Origin: Humibacillus sp. DSM 29435 | Lineage (GTDB): Bacteria; Actinomycetota; Actinomycetes; Actinomycetales; Dermatophilaceae | NCBI RefSeq assembly: GCF_001758225.1 | Contig: NZ_MAST01000004.1 | Coordinates: forward strand, 124,001 to 188,000 | Length of the DNA: 64,000 bases | Direction: 5' to 3' | Part shown: piece by piece, positions 17,606-26,778 of the stretch | Numbering within the stretch: the stretch's first letter is position 1 | How the letters are laid out: each line of letters starts with the position of its first letter | Program-made: the position numbers and the translations under genes | Notes under the pieces: generated by a model | The model's database searches: none | What the model was told of the DNA's origin: nothing | Seen by the model: the letters and a program-made list of their open reading frames with translations, nothing else

Positions 17606-18931
17606 GTGATCGACATCAAGCTCGTGCGCGACGAACCCGACCGGGTGCGCGCCTCACAGACCGCTCGCGGCGAAGATCCCGGGGTCGTCGACGCCATCCT
17701 CGCCGCCGACGAGAAGCGCCGATCGTCGCTCAGCGAGTTCGAGTCGCTGCGGGCCGAGCAGAAGGTCGTGAGCCGGTCGGTCGGCGCCGCGATGGGCGCC
17801 TTCCAGAAGGCGAAGAAGGCCGGCGCGGCTGACGCCGACCACCTCGAGAAGGCGGCGCACCACGCCCGGGCCCAGGCCGGCGAGCTGAGCGAGCAGGTCA
17901 AGTCGCTCGAGGCGGATGCCGCACAGGCCGGCGCCGAGCTCGCGACCCTGTTGCGTCGCGCGGGCAACGTCATTATCGACGGGGTGCCAGGCGGTGGCGA
18001 AGACGACTTCGTCGTGCTCGAAACCGTCGGACAGGCAAGGGACTTCGCGGCTGAGGGTTTCGAGCCGCTCGACCACCTCGCCCTCGGTGAGCGGCTCGGC
18101 GCCATCGACATGGAGCGCGGGGCCAAGGTCGGCGGTGCCCGCTTCTACTACCTCACCGGGGTCGGTGCCCTGCTCGAGCTGGCGCTGCTCAACATGGCGA
18201 TGGCCCAGGCGACGGCGAACGGCTTCACGCCGATGATCACGCCCACGCTGGCGCGCAGCGACATCATGCACGGCGCCGGGTTCATGGACGCGCACGCCGA
18301 GGAGGTCTACCGGCTCGAGGCCGACGACCTCTACCTCACGGGCACGTCGGAGGTCGCGCTCGCCGGGTACCACGCCGACGAGATCATCGACCTGTCGGCC
18401 GGGCCCGAGCGCTATGTCGCCTGGTCGGCCTGCTACCGGCGTGAGGCCGGATCGCACGGCAAGGACACCCGGGGCATCATCCGGGTGCACCAGTTCCACA
18501 AGGTCGAGATGTTCAGCTACTGCCGACCCGAGGATGCCGAGGCCGAGCACGAGCGGATGCTCGACTGGGAACGGCAGATGCTGGCCAAGATCGAAGTGCC
18601 TTACCGCATCATCGACACCGCGGCCGGCGACCTCGGCGGCCCAGCCGCGCGCAAGTTCGACTGTGAGGCGTGGGTGCCGACCCAGGGGCGCTACCGCGAG
18701 CTGACCTCGACCTCGAACTGCACCACGTACCAGGCACGCCGGCTGAACACGCGCGAACGTGACCCCAACGGCTCGGGCACCCGCACGGTGGCCACCCTGA
18801 ACGGAACGCTGGGCACGACCCGGTGGCTGGTGGCGATCCTCGAGAACCATCAGCAGGCCGACGGCTCGGTCGTCGTGCCGGCGGCGCTGCGCCCCTTCCT
18901 CGGCCTCGACGTGCTGACGCCCCTGACCTGA
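17606..18931 (+). CDS. serS: Seryl-tRNA synthetase
   Basis: Charges tRNA-Ser with serine using ATP. At 441 residues it is a standard class II enzyme. The N-terminal arm (about 30-110) is the long antiparallel coiled coil that grips the tRNA extra arm. The core has motif 2 ([18 protein letters not shown]) and motif 3 region ([18 protein letters not shown]), with [12 protein letters not shown] binding serine. The GTG start gives the usual N-terminus [12 protein letters not shown]. It diverges from the yggS-like gene. The stop codon lies inside the first unit of a tandem repeat. Confidence 0.97.
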   Translation: MIDIKLVRDEPDRVRASQTARGEDPGVVDAILAADEKRRSSLSEFESLRAEQKVVSRSVGAAMGAFQKAKKAGAADADHLEKAAHHARAQAGELSEQVKSLEADAAQAGAELATLLRRAGNVIIDGVPGGGEDDFVVLETVGQARDFAAEGFEPLDHLALGERLGAIDMERGAKVGGARFYYLTGVGALLELALLNMAMAQATANGFTPMITPTLARSDIMHGAGFMDAHAEEVYRLEADDLYLTGTSEVALAGYHADEIIDLSAGPERYVAWSACYRREAGSHGKDTRGIIRVHQFHKVEMFSYCRPEDAEAEHERMLDWERQMLAKIEVPYRIIDTAAGDLGGPAARKFDCEAWVPTQGRYRELTSTSNCTTYQARRLNTRERDPNGSGTRTVATLNGTLGTTRWLVAILENHQQADGSVVVPAALRPFLGLDVLTPLT

Positions 18932-18982
18932 CCGCATTCACCTGACCGCACTCACCTGACCGAGTTGGCCTGACCGGCAAGG
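18927..18982. repeat. 14-bp tandem repeat, 4 copies, containing the serS stop codon
   Basis: Units begin CCTGACC at 18927, 18941, 18955 and 18969. The first two are 13/14 identical; the last two keep CCTGACCG. TGA of the first unit is the serS stop. Confidence 0.85.
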
Positions 18983-19100
18983 GTGGCGGTTTGGTGAACA
19001 CCTGAGGCGACAGAAGCTCGTGTCGAGAGATGGCCTCGAGGCCGCACAGGGGCGCAACCGACCCAACCCTGAGTGAACGGCGGGAGCCGGCGGTTCGCGG

Positions 19101-19140
19101 AAGTGGCCACCCGACCGTGGAGCCGGTCGGGTAGCCACTT
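19101..19140. terminator. Bidirectional terminator between serS and the secreted deacetylase gene
   Basis: A 17-bp stem (19101-19117 with 19124-19140) has one C-A mismatch and a 6-nt loop TGGAGC, placed between two convergent genes. Confidence 0.8.
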
Positions 19141-19158
19141 CGCTGGATGACGCGAACG

Positions 19159-22100
19159 TTACGGCTTGATGGGCCGGTCGATCGCCTGCACCTGGCCGTC
19201 CGGCGTCTCGTACGAGACGAGCAGGCGCGCTCCACCGGCCGCTACCAGCGCCCGATCTGCCCGCGACAGCGTCTGCGAGATGTACGAGGTGCCGGGCCGC
19301 ACCCTCTTGGTGGACTTCGCGACCACTCGGCCACTCATGTCGGGTGACCAGGCGGGGATGCCGCCGTCGGTGACCGCACACGGGGTGAGGCCGTAGTCGG
19401 GGGCCGGGTCGTCGGTGATGCTGCAGCTGGTCAGGTAGACCGGGATGGCCCCGGTGTCACCCGACCAGAGGAACATTCGAACGGTGCCCGTTCCACGCGA
19501 GCGCAGCTGCACGTTCAGCGCCGACCTGGCCAGCTTGACCGATGCCAGCTGGAGCTGCTTGTTCGGCGCCACCGCAGCCCGGCCCGAGATCGGCACGCCG
19601 TTGCGCGCCGACTGGGCGATGGTCTGCGGCGAGAGCGCACCGTTGAGGTTGGGGCTGGACACGTTGGCCGGGGGAGCAGTCGTCGGCTGGTCGGCCGGCG
19701 GGGTGTAGCCCGGCAGGGTGGCCAGACCCCAGCGGTAGGGGTCGGACTGCACGCTGCCCAGTGCCGACCAGCCGAGTCGCGTGCTGTTGTCGATGTGGCG
19801 CAGCGTCGTCGTGCCGGCCGCCGACGTGTCGTCGTTGTCGTACGGCGTGATGTTCAGGCCCATCCGGTCAGGGTCGACCGCCGCCGGCAGGTCGGCCAAC
19901 GGGATCTTCACCTCGAGGTCGTAGCCGCCACCGGTGTAGGCGTGGTCGGTCGTCGTCTCGTTGGTGCCCACCCACGTGGCCGTTGAGGCGACCTGGATGC
20001 CGGGGGCGTTCGGGGCGTCACTCACCGTGCGGGCCAGCGGCCCGGTGGCGTAGCCCTGGTGGTTGTCGGCGTCACGCGACCAGCAGGGGCCGTTGGCGCC
20101 GTTGCCGTTGGTGTTGCCGGGGTCGTTCGTGAACGGGAACACCCCGAGCTTGAACGTGCTGGCCGTGTCGGTCAGCTGCTCCGAGCTGTTGCCGCGCGGG
20201 TCGAGCAGGATCTCGACCGAGTCGGCCTGCCAGTGGGCGACGCACTCCTGGGGAGTGACGGCGTACGACTGGTAGTCGTCCTTGATGTGGGCGAAGACGT
20301 AGAGCGCGTCGGCGGTGCGGGTCACCTTGGCGGTGTTGCCCTCACCGGTGGTCGACGAGCCGCAGTCGGCCGTGCCCGTGCAGCCGGTGGCGCCCTGCCA
20401 GATGCGGCCGAGGTCGAGCGTGGAGCCCGGGTACTCCTCCGCCGAGCCGAGGCCGTCGACCTTGGGAGCCGTCTCGACCTCGGGGATCGAGGTGGTGGGC
20501 ACGATCGACATCGTCAGGTTCTCGCTACCGGTGCCAGCGTCACCGTAGGTCGTCGTGATGGGGATGACCAGGTTCTGCACCGGGGGCAGCGCCGTGTCGG
20601 TGCTCTTCACCTGGAAGGTCACCGTGGTCTCTTCTCCGGCAGCGAGATCCGTGTAGGGGAGGCTGGTGGCCGGGGCGGTGAGGCCGGTCGGCAGGGTGAG
20701 GCTCACCGCGCCTGACTGACGCGTGTCAGACCAGTTGTGCACGACGACAGCGACGTCGCGTGTCTGGCCGACCCCGACCGAGGCGATGGCGGCGGAGCGC
20801 CCGAGGCGCTGCGCCTGGGGGGCCACGTCGGTGAGCCAAGCGTCGTACTCGGCCCAGTTGCCCCACCGCAGGAAGCGACCCTCGACCGGTGACACCGCAC
20901 GAACGACGTTGTCGGTGTAGCCGGTCTTGGAACCGGTCGTGTAGGTGGCCGAGATCTTGGCGTTGGTGTTGGGGGTGAGGGCAGCGCCGGGGGTGACCTC
21001 GAAGTCGACCGCGGTCTCCCGGTTGGCGTTGACGCGCCCGACGCGCTTCGGGGCCGAGACGCTCCAGCCGGCCGGGACGCTGAGGGCCACCGATCCGGCA
21101 TCGAGGGCGCCGGCGCCGGAGCGCAGCGAAACGGTGGCGGTGAACGACACCCCGGCGACGTTGTAGAAGCGTGAGAAGCTCAGCCGCTGGGTGGTGCCGA
21201 GCGGCAGGCCGCCCGGGTCGGCGACGGCGGCCCCGAACAGGATCGCGTTGTCGCGGCCCGCCGCCGGGTTGGTCTGACCGTTCGGCAGCAGGTTCGGCTG
21301 GAAGGGCACGAACGACTGGGTCATCGCGAAGCGTGAGCAGGCCGGCACTGACGAACCCTTGAACATCACGCGGCTCTGCGTGGGGTAGGCCGAACGGCCC
21401 TCGTCGGCCACCTGCTGCCAGATCTTGGGGGTGCCGACCGGCTGGCCCTGCAGGTTGCCGGCGGGCCAGAGGTAGGGCGAGTCGTACCCGGTCCAGACCC
21501 CGGCGACGGTGTCGTTGTTGGCCGCGTCGGGGGTGAAGCCGATGGCGCAGTTGGTGGCCGTGGTCGACCCACCGGTGCCGAGGGTGCTACCGCCCGAGAA
21601 GATCTTCTTGACCTGCCAGGTGCTCAGGGCGTTCGGGCCCTTCAGCTGCTCGGGGAACTTGGTCGGGTCGGCCGCGGCCAGCACGCCCTCCCAGATGAAT
21701 CGCCCCGCCTGCTGGTGGTTTCCGTGACCCGCCGCGAGCGTGGGGGTGAAGCCGACGTAGACGTCGGGCTGGGTCTGGCGGATCACCTGGGTGATGCGTC
21801 GCAGAGTCTCGTCGTGGTCCCAGAACTTCTGGGTCAGGGGGGCGCTCTGGTTGTAGAAGAAGTCGACTCGGTCGAGGTTGAAGATGTCGACCGTGCCGGA
21901 GCGATAGTGGGCGACGCGATCCTCGTTCTCGCGGCGCAGGCCGAGATCGGGACCGATCTCAGTGCCGACGGCGTTGCCGCCGCCCTCGCCCCGGGTGACC
22001 ATGATGACCCCGCACTTGACGCCGTAGCGCTGGTGCCACACCCCGCACGGCCCGATGATGCTGGTGTCGTCGTCGGGGTGGGCCCATTCGCCCATCACGT

Positions 22101-22305
22101 TGATCTTCGTGGCGGCCGGGGCGGTGTACTTCTTCGCCGCAAGGCCGGAGCCGGCGGCATCCGTGCTGTCGGCGGCCTTCGGCGGAGCGGTCGGTGGTGG
22201 GTCGGCGGCCTGGGCCGCGCCGGCGGCGCCGACCGCCCCGACCGCGAGGGTGAGAGTCGCGGCCGCGGCAGTGAGCCTGGCGACCGTCGTGCGATATCGC
22301 TTCAT
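19159..22305 (-). CDS. Large secreted PIG-L/LmbE-family deacetylase with C-terminal binding domains
   Basis: A 1048-residue exported protein. A Sec signal (1-33, ending AQA) precedes a PIG-L deacetylase domain with zinc motif AHPDDD at 75-80 and the GHGNHQ His motif at 193-198; the family removes N-acetyl groups from amino sugars. After about residue 370 comes a NEW3/NPCBM-like beta domain (TATVSLRSGAG, then TLPTGL). Near 620-840 a DOMON/CBM9-like module starts at VDGLGSAEEYPG. The C-terminal 150 residues are unassigned. It is the last gene of the kinase-receptor-permease operon, with RBS AAGGAG, 28 nt after the permease stop. It probably trims a glycan outside the cell before uptake; the substrate is unknown. 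Confidence 0.8.
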   Translation of the reverse strand: MKRYRTTVARLTAAAATLTLAVGAVGAAGAAQAADPPPTAPPKAADSTDAAGSGLAAKKYTAPAATKINVMGEWAHPDDDTSIIGPCGVWHQRYGVKCGVIMVTRGEGGGNAVGTEIGPDLGLRRENEDRVAHYRSGTVDIFNLDRVDFFYNQSAPLTQKFWDHDETLRRITQVIRQTQPDVYVGFTPTLAAGHGNHQQAGRFIWEGVLAAADPTKFPEQLKGPNALSTWQVKKIFSGGSTLGTGGSTTATNCAIGFTPDAANNDTVAGVWTGYDSPYLWPAGNLQGQPVGTPKIWQQVADEGRSAYPTQSRVMFKGSSVPACSRFAMTQSFVPFQPNLLPNGQTNPAAGRDNAILFGAAVADPGGLPLGTTQRLSFSRFYNVAGVSFTATVSLRSGAGALDAGSVALSVPAGWSVSAPKRVGRVNANRETAVDFEVTPGAALTPNTNAKISATYTTGSKTGYTDNVVRAVSPVEGRFLRWGNWAEYDAWLTDVAPQAQRLGRSAAIASVGVGQTRDVAVVVHNWSDTRQSGAVSLTLPTGLTAPATSLPYTDLAAGEETTVTFQVKSTDTALPPVQNLVIPITTTYGDAGTGSENLTMSIVPTTSIPEVETAPKVDGLGSAEEYPGSTLDLGRIWQGATGCTGTADCGSSTTGEGNTAKVTRTADALYVFAHIKDDYQSYAVTPQECVAHWQADSVEILLDPRGNSSEQLTDTASTFKLGVFPFTNDPGNTNGNGANGPCWSRDADNHQGYATGPLARTVSDAPNAPGIQVASTATWVGTNETTTDHAYTGGGYDLEVKIPLADLPAAVDPDRMGLNITPYDNDDTSAAGTTTLRHIDNSTRLGWSALGSVQSDPYRWGLATLPGYTPPADQPTTAPPANVSSPNLNGALSPQTIAQSARNGVPISGRAAVAPNKQLQLASVKLARSALNVQLRSRGTGTVRMFLWSGDTGAIPVYLTSCSITDDPAPDYGLTPCAVTDGGIPAWSPDMSGRVVAKSTKRVRPGTSYISQTLSRADRALVAAGGARLLVSYETPDGQVQAIDRPIKP

Positions 22306-22333
22306 TGCGAGTCTCCTTGGTGTGGGTACTGCA

Positions 22334-23158
22334 TTACTCCCTGATGGCGCCCTCGAGCATCCCTGCGATGAAATGGCGTTGGAGGAAGAGATAGAGCACG
22401 ACGACCGGTGTCGCGACGATGACGGCGCCGGCGGCCAGCAGGGTGAACCCCGAGGTGTACTGGCCCTGGAAGAAGGCCAGCCCGAGCGGCGCGGTGCGCA
22501 GCGACTCGTCGGTGACCATGACCAGAGGGATCAGGAACTCGTTCCAGGTCCACATGAAGACGAGCACGATCATGGTGACGATGGCCGGTCGGGCGAGCGG
22601 CACCAGCACCTGCCACAGGATGCGCCGGGTCGAGGCGCCGTCGACGCGAGCCGCTTCGACCAGCACCCTGCTGCTCGAACGGAAGTAGGCGCGCATCCAG
22701 AAGGTTCCGAACGCCACCGACTGGGCCACCTGCGGCAGCACGACCGCCCAGAACGTGTTGGTCAGGCCGATGGCGCGCAGGTCGAAGAACAGCGGCACGA
22801 CGACGGCCTCGCTCGGCATCATGATGCCGAGCAGGAACACGTAGAAGAGCACCTGCGAACCTCGGAAGCTCATGCAGCCGAAGGCGTAGCCGCTCAGCAC
22901 CGAGAGCACCACGCTGACGACCACGGTGAACACCGAGACCAACAACGACATCCGCAGGTAGGTGCCGAACTGGCCGATCTGCCACGCTTCGGCGAAGTTG
23001 CCGAGGTGCAGGCCGGCAACGGTGAGGCCGCCGCTGTCGCCCGAGTCGGGCGCCCCGAGCGCCGAGGCGAGCACCGTCAGGATCGGCCACAGCGCGAAGG
23101 TCGCGAAGGCGAGGAGGATGACGTAGTTGGCGGTCCGCTCGCCGCTCGAGACCTTCAT
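22334..23158 (-). CDS. Sugar ABC transporter permease, MalG type
   Basis: A 274-residue inner-membrane permease of a CUT1-type carbohydrate importer. Six hydrophobic segments are visible, and the ATPase-docking EAA loop reads EAARVDGASTRRILWQVLVP near residues 170-190. The ATG overlaps the stop of the partner permease gene (ATGA). No ATPase gene is in this operon; such systems often share a general MsiK/MalK-type ATPase encoded elsewhere. Confidence 0.92.
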   Translation of the reverse strand: MKVSSGERTANYVILLAFATFALWPILTVLASALGAPDSGDSGGLTVAGLHLGNFAEAWQIGQFGTYLRMSLLVSVFTVVVSVVLSVLSGYAFGCMSFRGSQVLFYVFLLGIMMPSEAVVVPLFFDLRAIGLTNTFWAVVLPQVAQSVAFGTFWMRAYFRSSSRVLVEAARVDGASTRRILWQVLVPLARPAIVTMIVLVFMWTWNEFLIPLVMVTDESLRTAPLGLAFFQGQYTSGFTLLAAGAVIVATPVVVLYLFLQRHFIAGMLEGAIRE

Positions 23159-24108
23159 GCGTCACCCCGGTCGCCGATACGGTTGATGAGAAAGGCGATC
23201 GAGAAGATAACGAGAGTCAGGCAGACGCCGATGGCAGCCGCCGAACCGACCTGCCCGAGCTGGAAGGCCCGGTTGTAGACCTCGTACGACGGCACCGACG
23301 TCGTGTTTCCCGGACCGCCACGGGTGGTGACGTACACGAGGTCGAAGGTGCGCAGCGCGGCGATGACCGTGAGCGTCAGGGCGACGGCGATCTCACCCCG
23401 GACGGAAGGCAGCGTGACCGCGAAGAACTCGCGCACCGGCCCGGCCCCGTCGAGGCGGGCCGCCTCGTAGAGCTCGTTGCCGATGCGGCCCATCCCAGCG
23501 AGCAGCAGCACCGTGACCAGGCCGGTCTCGAACCAGGTGCCGATGAAGCCGATGGCCGGCAGGGCGGCGCTGTAGTCACCGAGCCACGCTCGGCCGAGCG
23601 AACCCAGCCCAACGGCATCCAGGATGCCGTTCAGGCTGCCGTCGGGGGCATAGATGCGCCGCCAGGCGACGGCCACCACGACCATGGCGATGACCTGCGG
23701 GAGGAAGACGACGGTGCGGAAGAACGGCAGGCCTCGCACCCGTGCTCGGTTCAGGATCGAGGCGAGCACCAGACCCACGGCCACCGGAAGAACCGCGAAG
23801 AAGAAGATGAGCACGAGGGCGTGCCCGAACGCGCCACGCAGGCCCTCGTCCTGCAGCACCGCGGCGTAGTTGTCGAAGCCCACCCACGAGGCGAGGGTCA
23901 GGCCGTCCCAGTCGTAGAACGAGAGCTGGACGGCCCGCAACAGCGGGTAGAGCAGGAACGCGGCGTACACGAGGAAGGCCGGCAGGATGTAGAGGTAGGC
24001 GATGCGGCGCGGCTCACCCGGCGCACCCCGGGAACCCTTGGTCGTGCCGGGTCGGCGGTTCGGGTCGGCGTTGCCGCCCCGAACCCCGAGGCCCGCCCCC
24101 AGCGTCAC
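23155..24108 (-). CDS. Sugar ABC transporter permease, MalF type
   Basis: A 317-residue permease partner with a polar Gly/Arg-rich N-terminus of about 35 residues, six hydrophobic segments and the EAA loop YEAARLDGAGPVREFFAVTL near residues 215-235. The start is a GTG placed directly after the TAA stop of the receptor gene (TAAGTG), implying re-initiation by the same ribosomes. It forms a heterodimer with the MalG-type subunit. Confidence 0.92.
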   Translation of the reverse strand: MTLGAGLGVRGGNADPNRRPGTTKGSRGAPGEPRRIAYLYILPAFLVYAAFLLYPLLRAVQLSFYDWDGLTLASWVGFDNYAAVLQDEGLRGAFGHALVLIFFFAVLPVAVGLVLASILNRARVRGLPFFRTVVFLPQVIAMVVVAVAWRRIYAPDGSLNGILDAVGLGSLGRAWLGDYSAALPAIGFIGTWFETGLVTVLLLAGMGRIGNELYEAARLDGAGPVREFFAVTLPSVRGEIAVALTLTVIAALRTFDLVYVTTRGGPGNTTSVPSYEVYNRAFQLGQVGSAAAIGVCLTLVIFSIAFLINRIGDRGDA

Positions 24109-25470
24109 TTAGCCGTTCTTCGTGACGAAGGCGCTGCGGTCCTTCTCGATCGTGGCCAGGAACTGGTCGGGGGTGCTCTTCTTGGCCAGCAGGTCCTGCA
24201 GCGCGGCCCCGAGCGTGTCGTACATCGTCGGCGTCGCGAAGTCGAGGTAGGGCACCAGGCCCTCACCGTCGACCACCGTCGCGAAGCTGCTGAACACGTC
24301 CTTCTGCAGCCCGCCACCGGTCTTCTGGTCGGCAACGTAGGCGAGCGGGAGGTTCTCGGTCTCGGTCAGCACCGTGGCCGCGTTCTTGTTCGTGATGAAG
24401 TCGAGGTAGGCCGCTGCGGCATCCGGGTTCTTGCTCTTGGTCGTGATCGAGAACGGCAGGCCCGTTCCGCCGGTGGCGATGGGCTTGGCGTCTGCGCTAG
24501 CGCCGGGGGGCAGCATGAAGCCGACGTTGGCACCCATCGTCTTCTGAAGGTCGGCCTGCAGCCACGTGCCACCGATGAGGTAGGCACCGGTGCCCTTGCT
24601 GAAGTCCTGCCACGCGGGGTCGTAGTCCTTGCCGTTGAAGCCGGAGTTGAAGTACCCCTTGTCGACCCAGGTGACGAGCGTCTGGGCCGCCTTCTGGTTC
24701 TCGGGCGTGTTCCAGGTGGGACCTTTACGACCGAAGGCGAGCCCGCGAATCTGGTCGACGGGGGTGGTACGGCCCTGGATCGTGCCGAAGATGTGGATGG
24801 CCGGCCATTTCTCGAGGTTGCCGAACATCAGCGGTACGGCGCCGTCGTCCTTCAGCGTCTGCAGCGACTGCTCGAACTCGGCCCACGTCGCCGGTTGCTT
24901 CACTCCGGCAGCGGCCAGCACCTTCTTGTCGTAGTAGATGCCCACCACCTCACCGACCTGGGGCAGACCGTAGAGGTTGCCTTCGCCGAACGTCTTGCCG
25001 TCGGGGCTGTAGGAGACGTACTGACGAACCGAAGCCGGGTAGCGATCGTTCCAGCCGTAGGCCTTGGCCCAGGTGTCGAGCGGTAGCAGCTCGTTGGCCT
25101 TGACGAACTCCCCCATGTCGGAGCGGCCGTTGTTGGCCTGAACGACATCGGGAGGTTCGTTGCCACTGAGCGCGAGACGGAGGGTGGTTTTGAGGTCCTC
25201 GAAGGAACGCGACACTCGCTTGATCTTGATGTTGGGGTACTTCTTCTGGAACTCGTCGTTGAGCTTCTTCATCTGGGCCGCTTGACCACCGCGCACCTCC
25301 TGGTCCCACACCGTCAGGGTCACGTTGCCGAGGCCGGCCGCATCGGTCTTGACCGAGCTGACGGTGGGCGCGGCGGTGGTGGGGGTGTTGCTTCCCGGCG
25401 TGCAGGCGGTCGCCAGCAGGGCGACGCCGAGCACACCAGTCATCAGCGTGACTGCTCGAGAGCGGATCAT
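24109..25470 (-). CDS. Sugar-binding lipoprotein of an ABC importer (family 1)
   Basis: A 453-residue extracellular solute-binding protein. The signal peptide ends in lipobox LLATAC (Cys about 22), then a Thr/Pro-rich linker. The core has the family-1 pattern VTLTVWDQEVRGGQ, KKYPNIKIKRV and PPDVVQANNG, with an Asn/Trp-rich ligand cleft. The ligand is a carbohydrate, probably an oligosaccharide, but its identity is not readable. The ATG at 25470 was chosen for its AAAGGAG RBS and because the signal peptide then begins at once. It lies 43 nt downstream of the kinase gene. Confidence 0.92.
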   Translation of the reverse strand: MIRSRAVTLMTGVLGVALLATACTPGSNTPTTAAPTVSSVKTDAAGLGNVTLTVWDQEVRGGQAAQMKKLNDEFQKKYPNIKIKRVSRSFEDLKTTLRLALSGNEPPDVVQANNGRSDMGEFVKANELLPLDTWAKAYGWNDRYPASVRQYVSYSPDGKTFGEGNLYGLPQVGEVVGIYYDKKVLAAAGVKQPATWAEFEQSLQTLKDDGAVPLMFGNLEKWPAIHIFGTIQGRTTPVDQIRGLAFGRKGPTWNTPENQKAAQTLVTWVDKGYFNSGFNGKDYDPAWQDFSKGTGAYLIGGTWLQADLQKTMGANVGFMLPPGASADAKPIATGGTGLPFSITTKSKNPDAAAAYLDFITNKNAATVLTETENLPLAYVADQKTGGGLQKDVFSSFATVVDGEGLVPYLDFATPTMYDTLGAALQDLLAKKSTPDQFLATIEKDRSAFVTKNG

Positions 25471-25513
25471 GTCGGGACTCCTTTGAGTTCGTGCAGGGGT
25501 GATGAGCGCTCCG

Positions 25514-26641
25514 TCACTGGGTCGTGAACTGGGCGATGTCGGCGTTGCGAGCGATGGTGGCGTGGGCGCGGTGCACGGCACCCACTGGGATGTCGGGCAC
25601 CAGGTCTTCGAGGAAGGCGTAGCGGCGACGCAGCGAGAGGTGGTAGCTCGACCGTTCGTTGGCATCGCGGACCCCGTGCCACCAGTCACCGATGTCGCCC
25701 CACCCGGGCGCGGAGAGCGAACCGCCGAAGTGCTGCACTGCCAGGCCGGAGCACAACGCGGCGAACGCCAGCCGGTCCTGAAGTGGCCATCCAGCCAGGG
25801 TGCCCAGGACGACGCCGGCACCGAAGACGTCACCGGCGCCGGTCGGGTCGAGGGCTCGGACCCGCAGGGCTGGAACCTGAGCCTCCTCACCGGTCGTCGC
25901 GTCGATGGCGAGCGCTCCCTGGGCGCCGTTCGTGACGACCGCCATGGGCACCCGGTCGGCCAATGCGTAGAGCGCGTCGTGCGCCGTTTCGGTGCGGGTG
26001 TAGGCCATCGCCTCGCCGGCGTTGGGTAAGAAGGCGTGACAGCAGCCCAGCTGGTCGAGCATGGAGCTGCTCCAGGTGCCGGTCGGGTCCCAGCCGATAT
26101 CAGCGAAGACGAGCGAGCCCTGCGCCCGGGCGCGGTCGACCCACGTCGGGTTCTCAGAATCGCCGAGGGGGTCGGTGTTGCCGAGGTCGACCATGACGGC
26201 CCGGCTGTGAGGCGGAGACTGGATGAGCTCGGTCGCGCTGAGAGGAGAGGCGTGGGCGTGCGTCACCATGCTGCGGTCATGGTTGACCGCCATCGACATC
26301 GTCACCGGGGAGTGCCAGCCGTCGAAACGCCGTGACCGGCTGAGGTCGACGTTCTCCTGGTTGCAGAGTGCGTCCCAGCAGAAGTCGGCGTAGACGTCGT
26401 CGCCGAAGGCGGCAGCCAGCGAGGTGCGCAGGCCCAGCCGGCTCGCGGCGACGGCGAGATTGGCGATCCCGCCGGGGCTCGACCCCATGCCGTCGGCCCA
26501 GACCTCCGTTCCCGGGGACGGCAGCTGGCTCATCCCCGTGAAGATGACGTCCAGGAAGACGGTGCCCGACAACAGGACGTCGTAGGTGGGCGATCCGGGC
26601 GCACGGCTCTTCGCGAGAGGGTCATAGCCACAACCAGCCAC
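25514..26641 (-). CDS. PfkB/ribokinase-family sugar kinase
   Basis: A 375-residue carbohydrate kinase. The N-terminal PfkB pattern GSSPGGIANLAVAASRLG and the C-terminal active-site signature DPTGAGDVFGAG (Asp base) are intact. About 60 C-terminal residues past the core (YHLSLRRRYAFLEDL...) are longer than usual. GTG at 26641 is preferred because AGAAAGGTG lies just upstream; the longer in-frame N-terminus is Cys/Ser-rich and unlike the family. As first gene of the ABC-importer operon it probably phosphorylates the imported or released sugar. It diverges from the DeoR gene. Confidence 0.85.
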   Translation of the reverse strand: MAGCGYDPLAKSRAPGSPTYDVLLSGTVFLDVIFTGMSQLPSPGTEVWADGMGSSPGGIANLAVAASRLGLRTSLAAAFGDDVYADFCWDALCNQENVDLSRSRRFDGWHSPVTMSMAVNHDRSMVTHAHASPLSATELIQSPPHSRAVMVDLGNTDPLGDSENPTWVDRARAQGSLVFADIGWDPTGTWSSSMLDQLGCCHAFLPNAGEAMAYTRTETAHDALYALADRVPMAVVTNGAQGALAIDATTGEEAQVPALRVRALDPTGAGDVFGAGVVLGTLAGWPLQDRLAFAALCSGLAVQHFGGSLSAPGWGDIGDWWHGVRDANERSSYHLSLRRRYAFLEDLVPDIPVGAVHRAHATIARNADIAQFTTQ

Positions 26642-26728
26642 GGGCGAGCACCTTTCTGCGTCAGTCGGAGCGTGTTGCACATCCTGCCCGCACCTCGACG
26701 AGGATGACAAGCATTTTGAGTCACAGAA

Positions 26729-26753
26729 TGCGCGTCAATGCGCAGATGTGCGC
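26729..26753. promoter_or_regulatory. Helix-phased TGCGC repeats, probable DeoR-type operator
   Basis: TGCGC occurs at 26729, 26739 and 26749, exactly 10 bp apart (first two as AATGCGC). The array covers the expected -35 area of the DeoR gene and lies in the divergent gap with the kinase operon. Confidence 0.55.
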
Positions 26754-26765
26754 GGCGTCGACTGT

Positions 26766-26771
26766 TATGTT
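26766..26771 (+). promoter_or_regulatory. Leaderless -10 box of the DeoR gene
   Basis: TATGTT, 7-nt spacer, GTG at 26779. This argues against the ATG at 26767, which lies inside the box. Confidence 0.55.
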
Positions 26772-26778
26772 GCCTGGT

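Noticed and set aside
18927-18982. CRISPR-like array
   Set aside because: Units are directly adjacent without spacers and diverged; a simple tandem repeat.
24109-25890. Longer form of the sugar-binding lipoprotein
   Set aside because: The extension lies inside the PfkB gene in another frame; the signal peptide and RBS fix the start at 25470.
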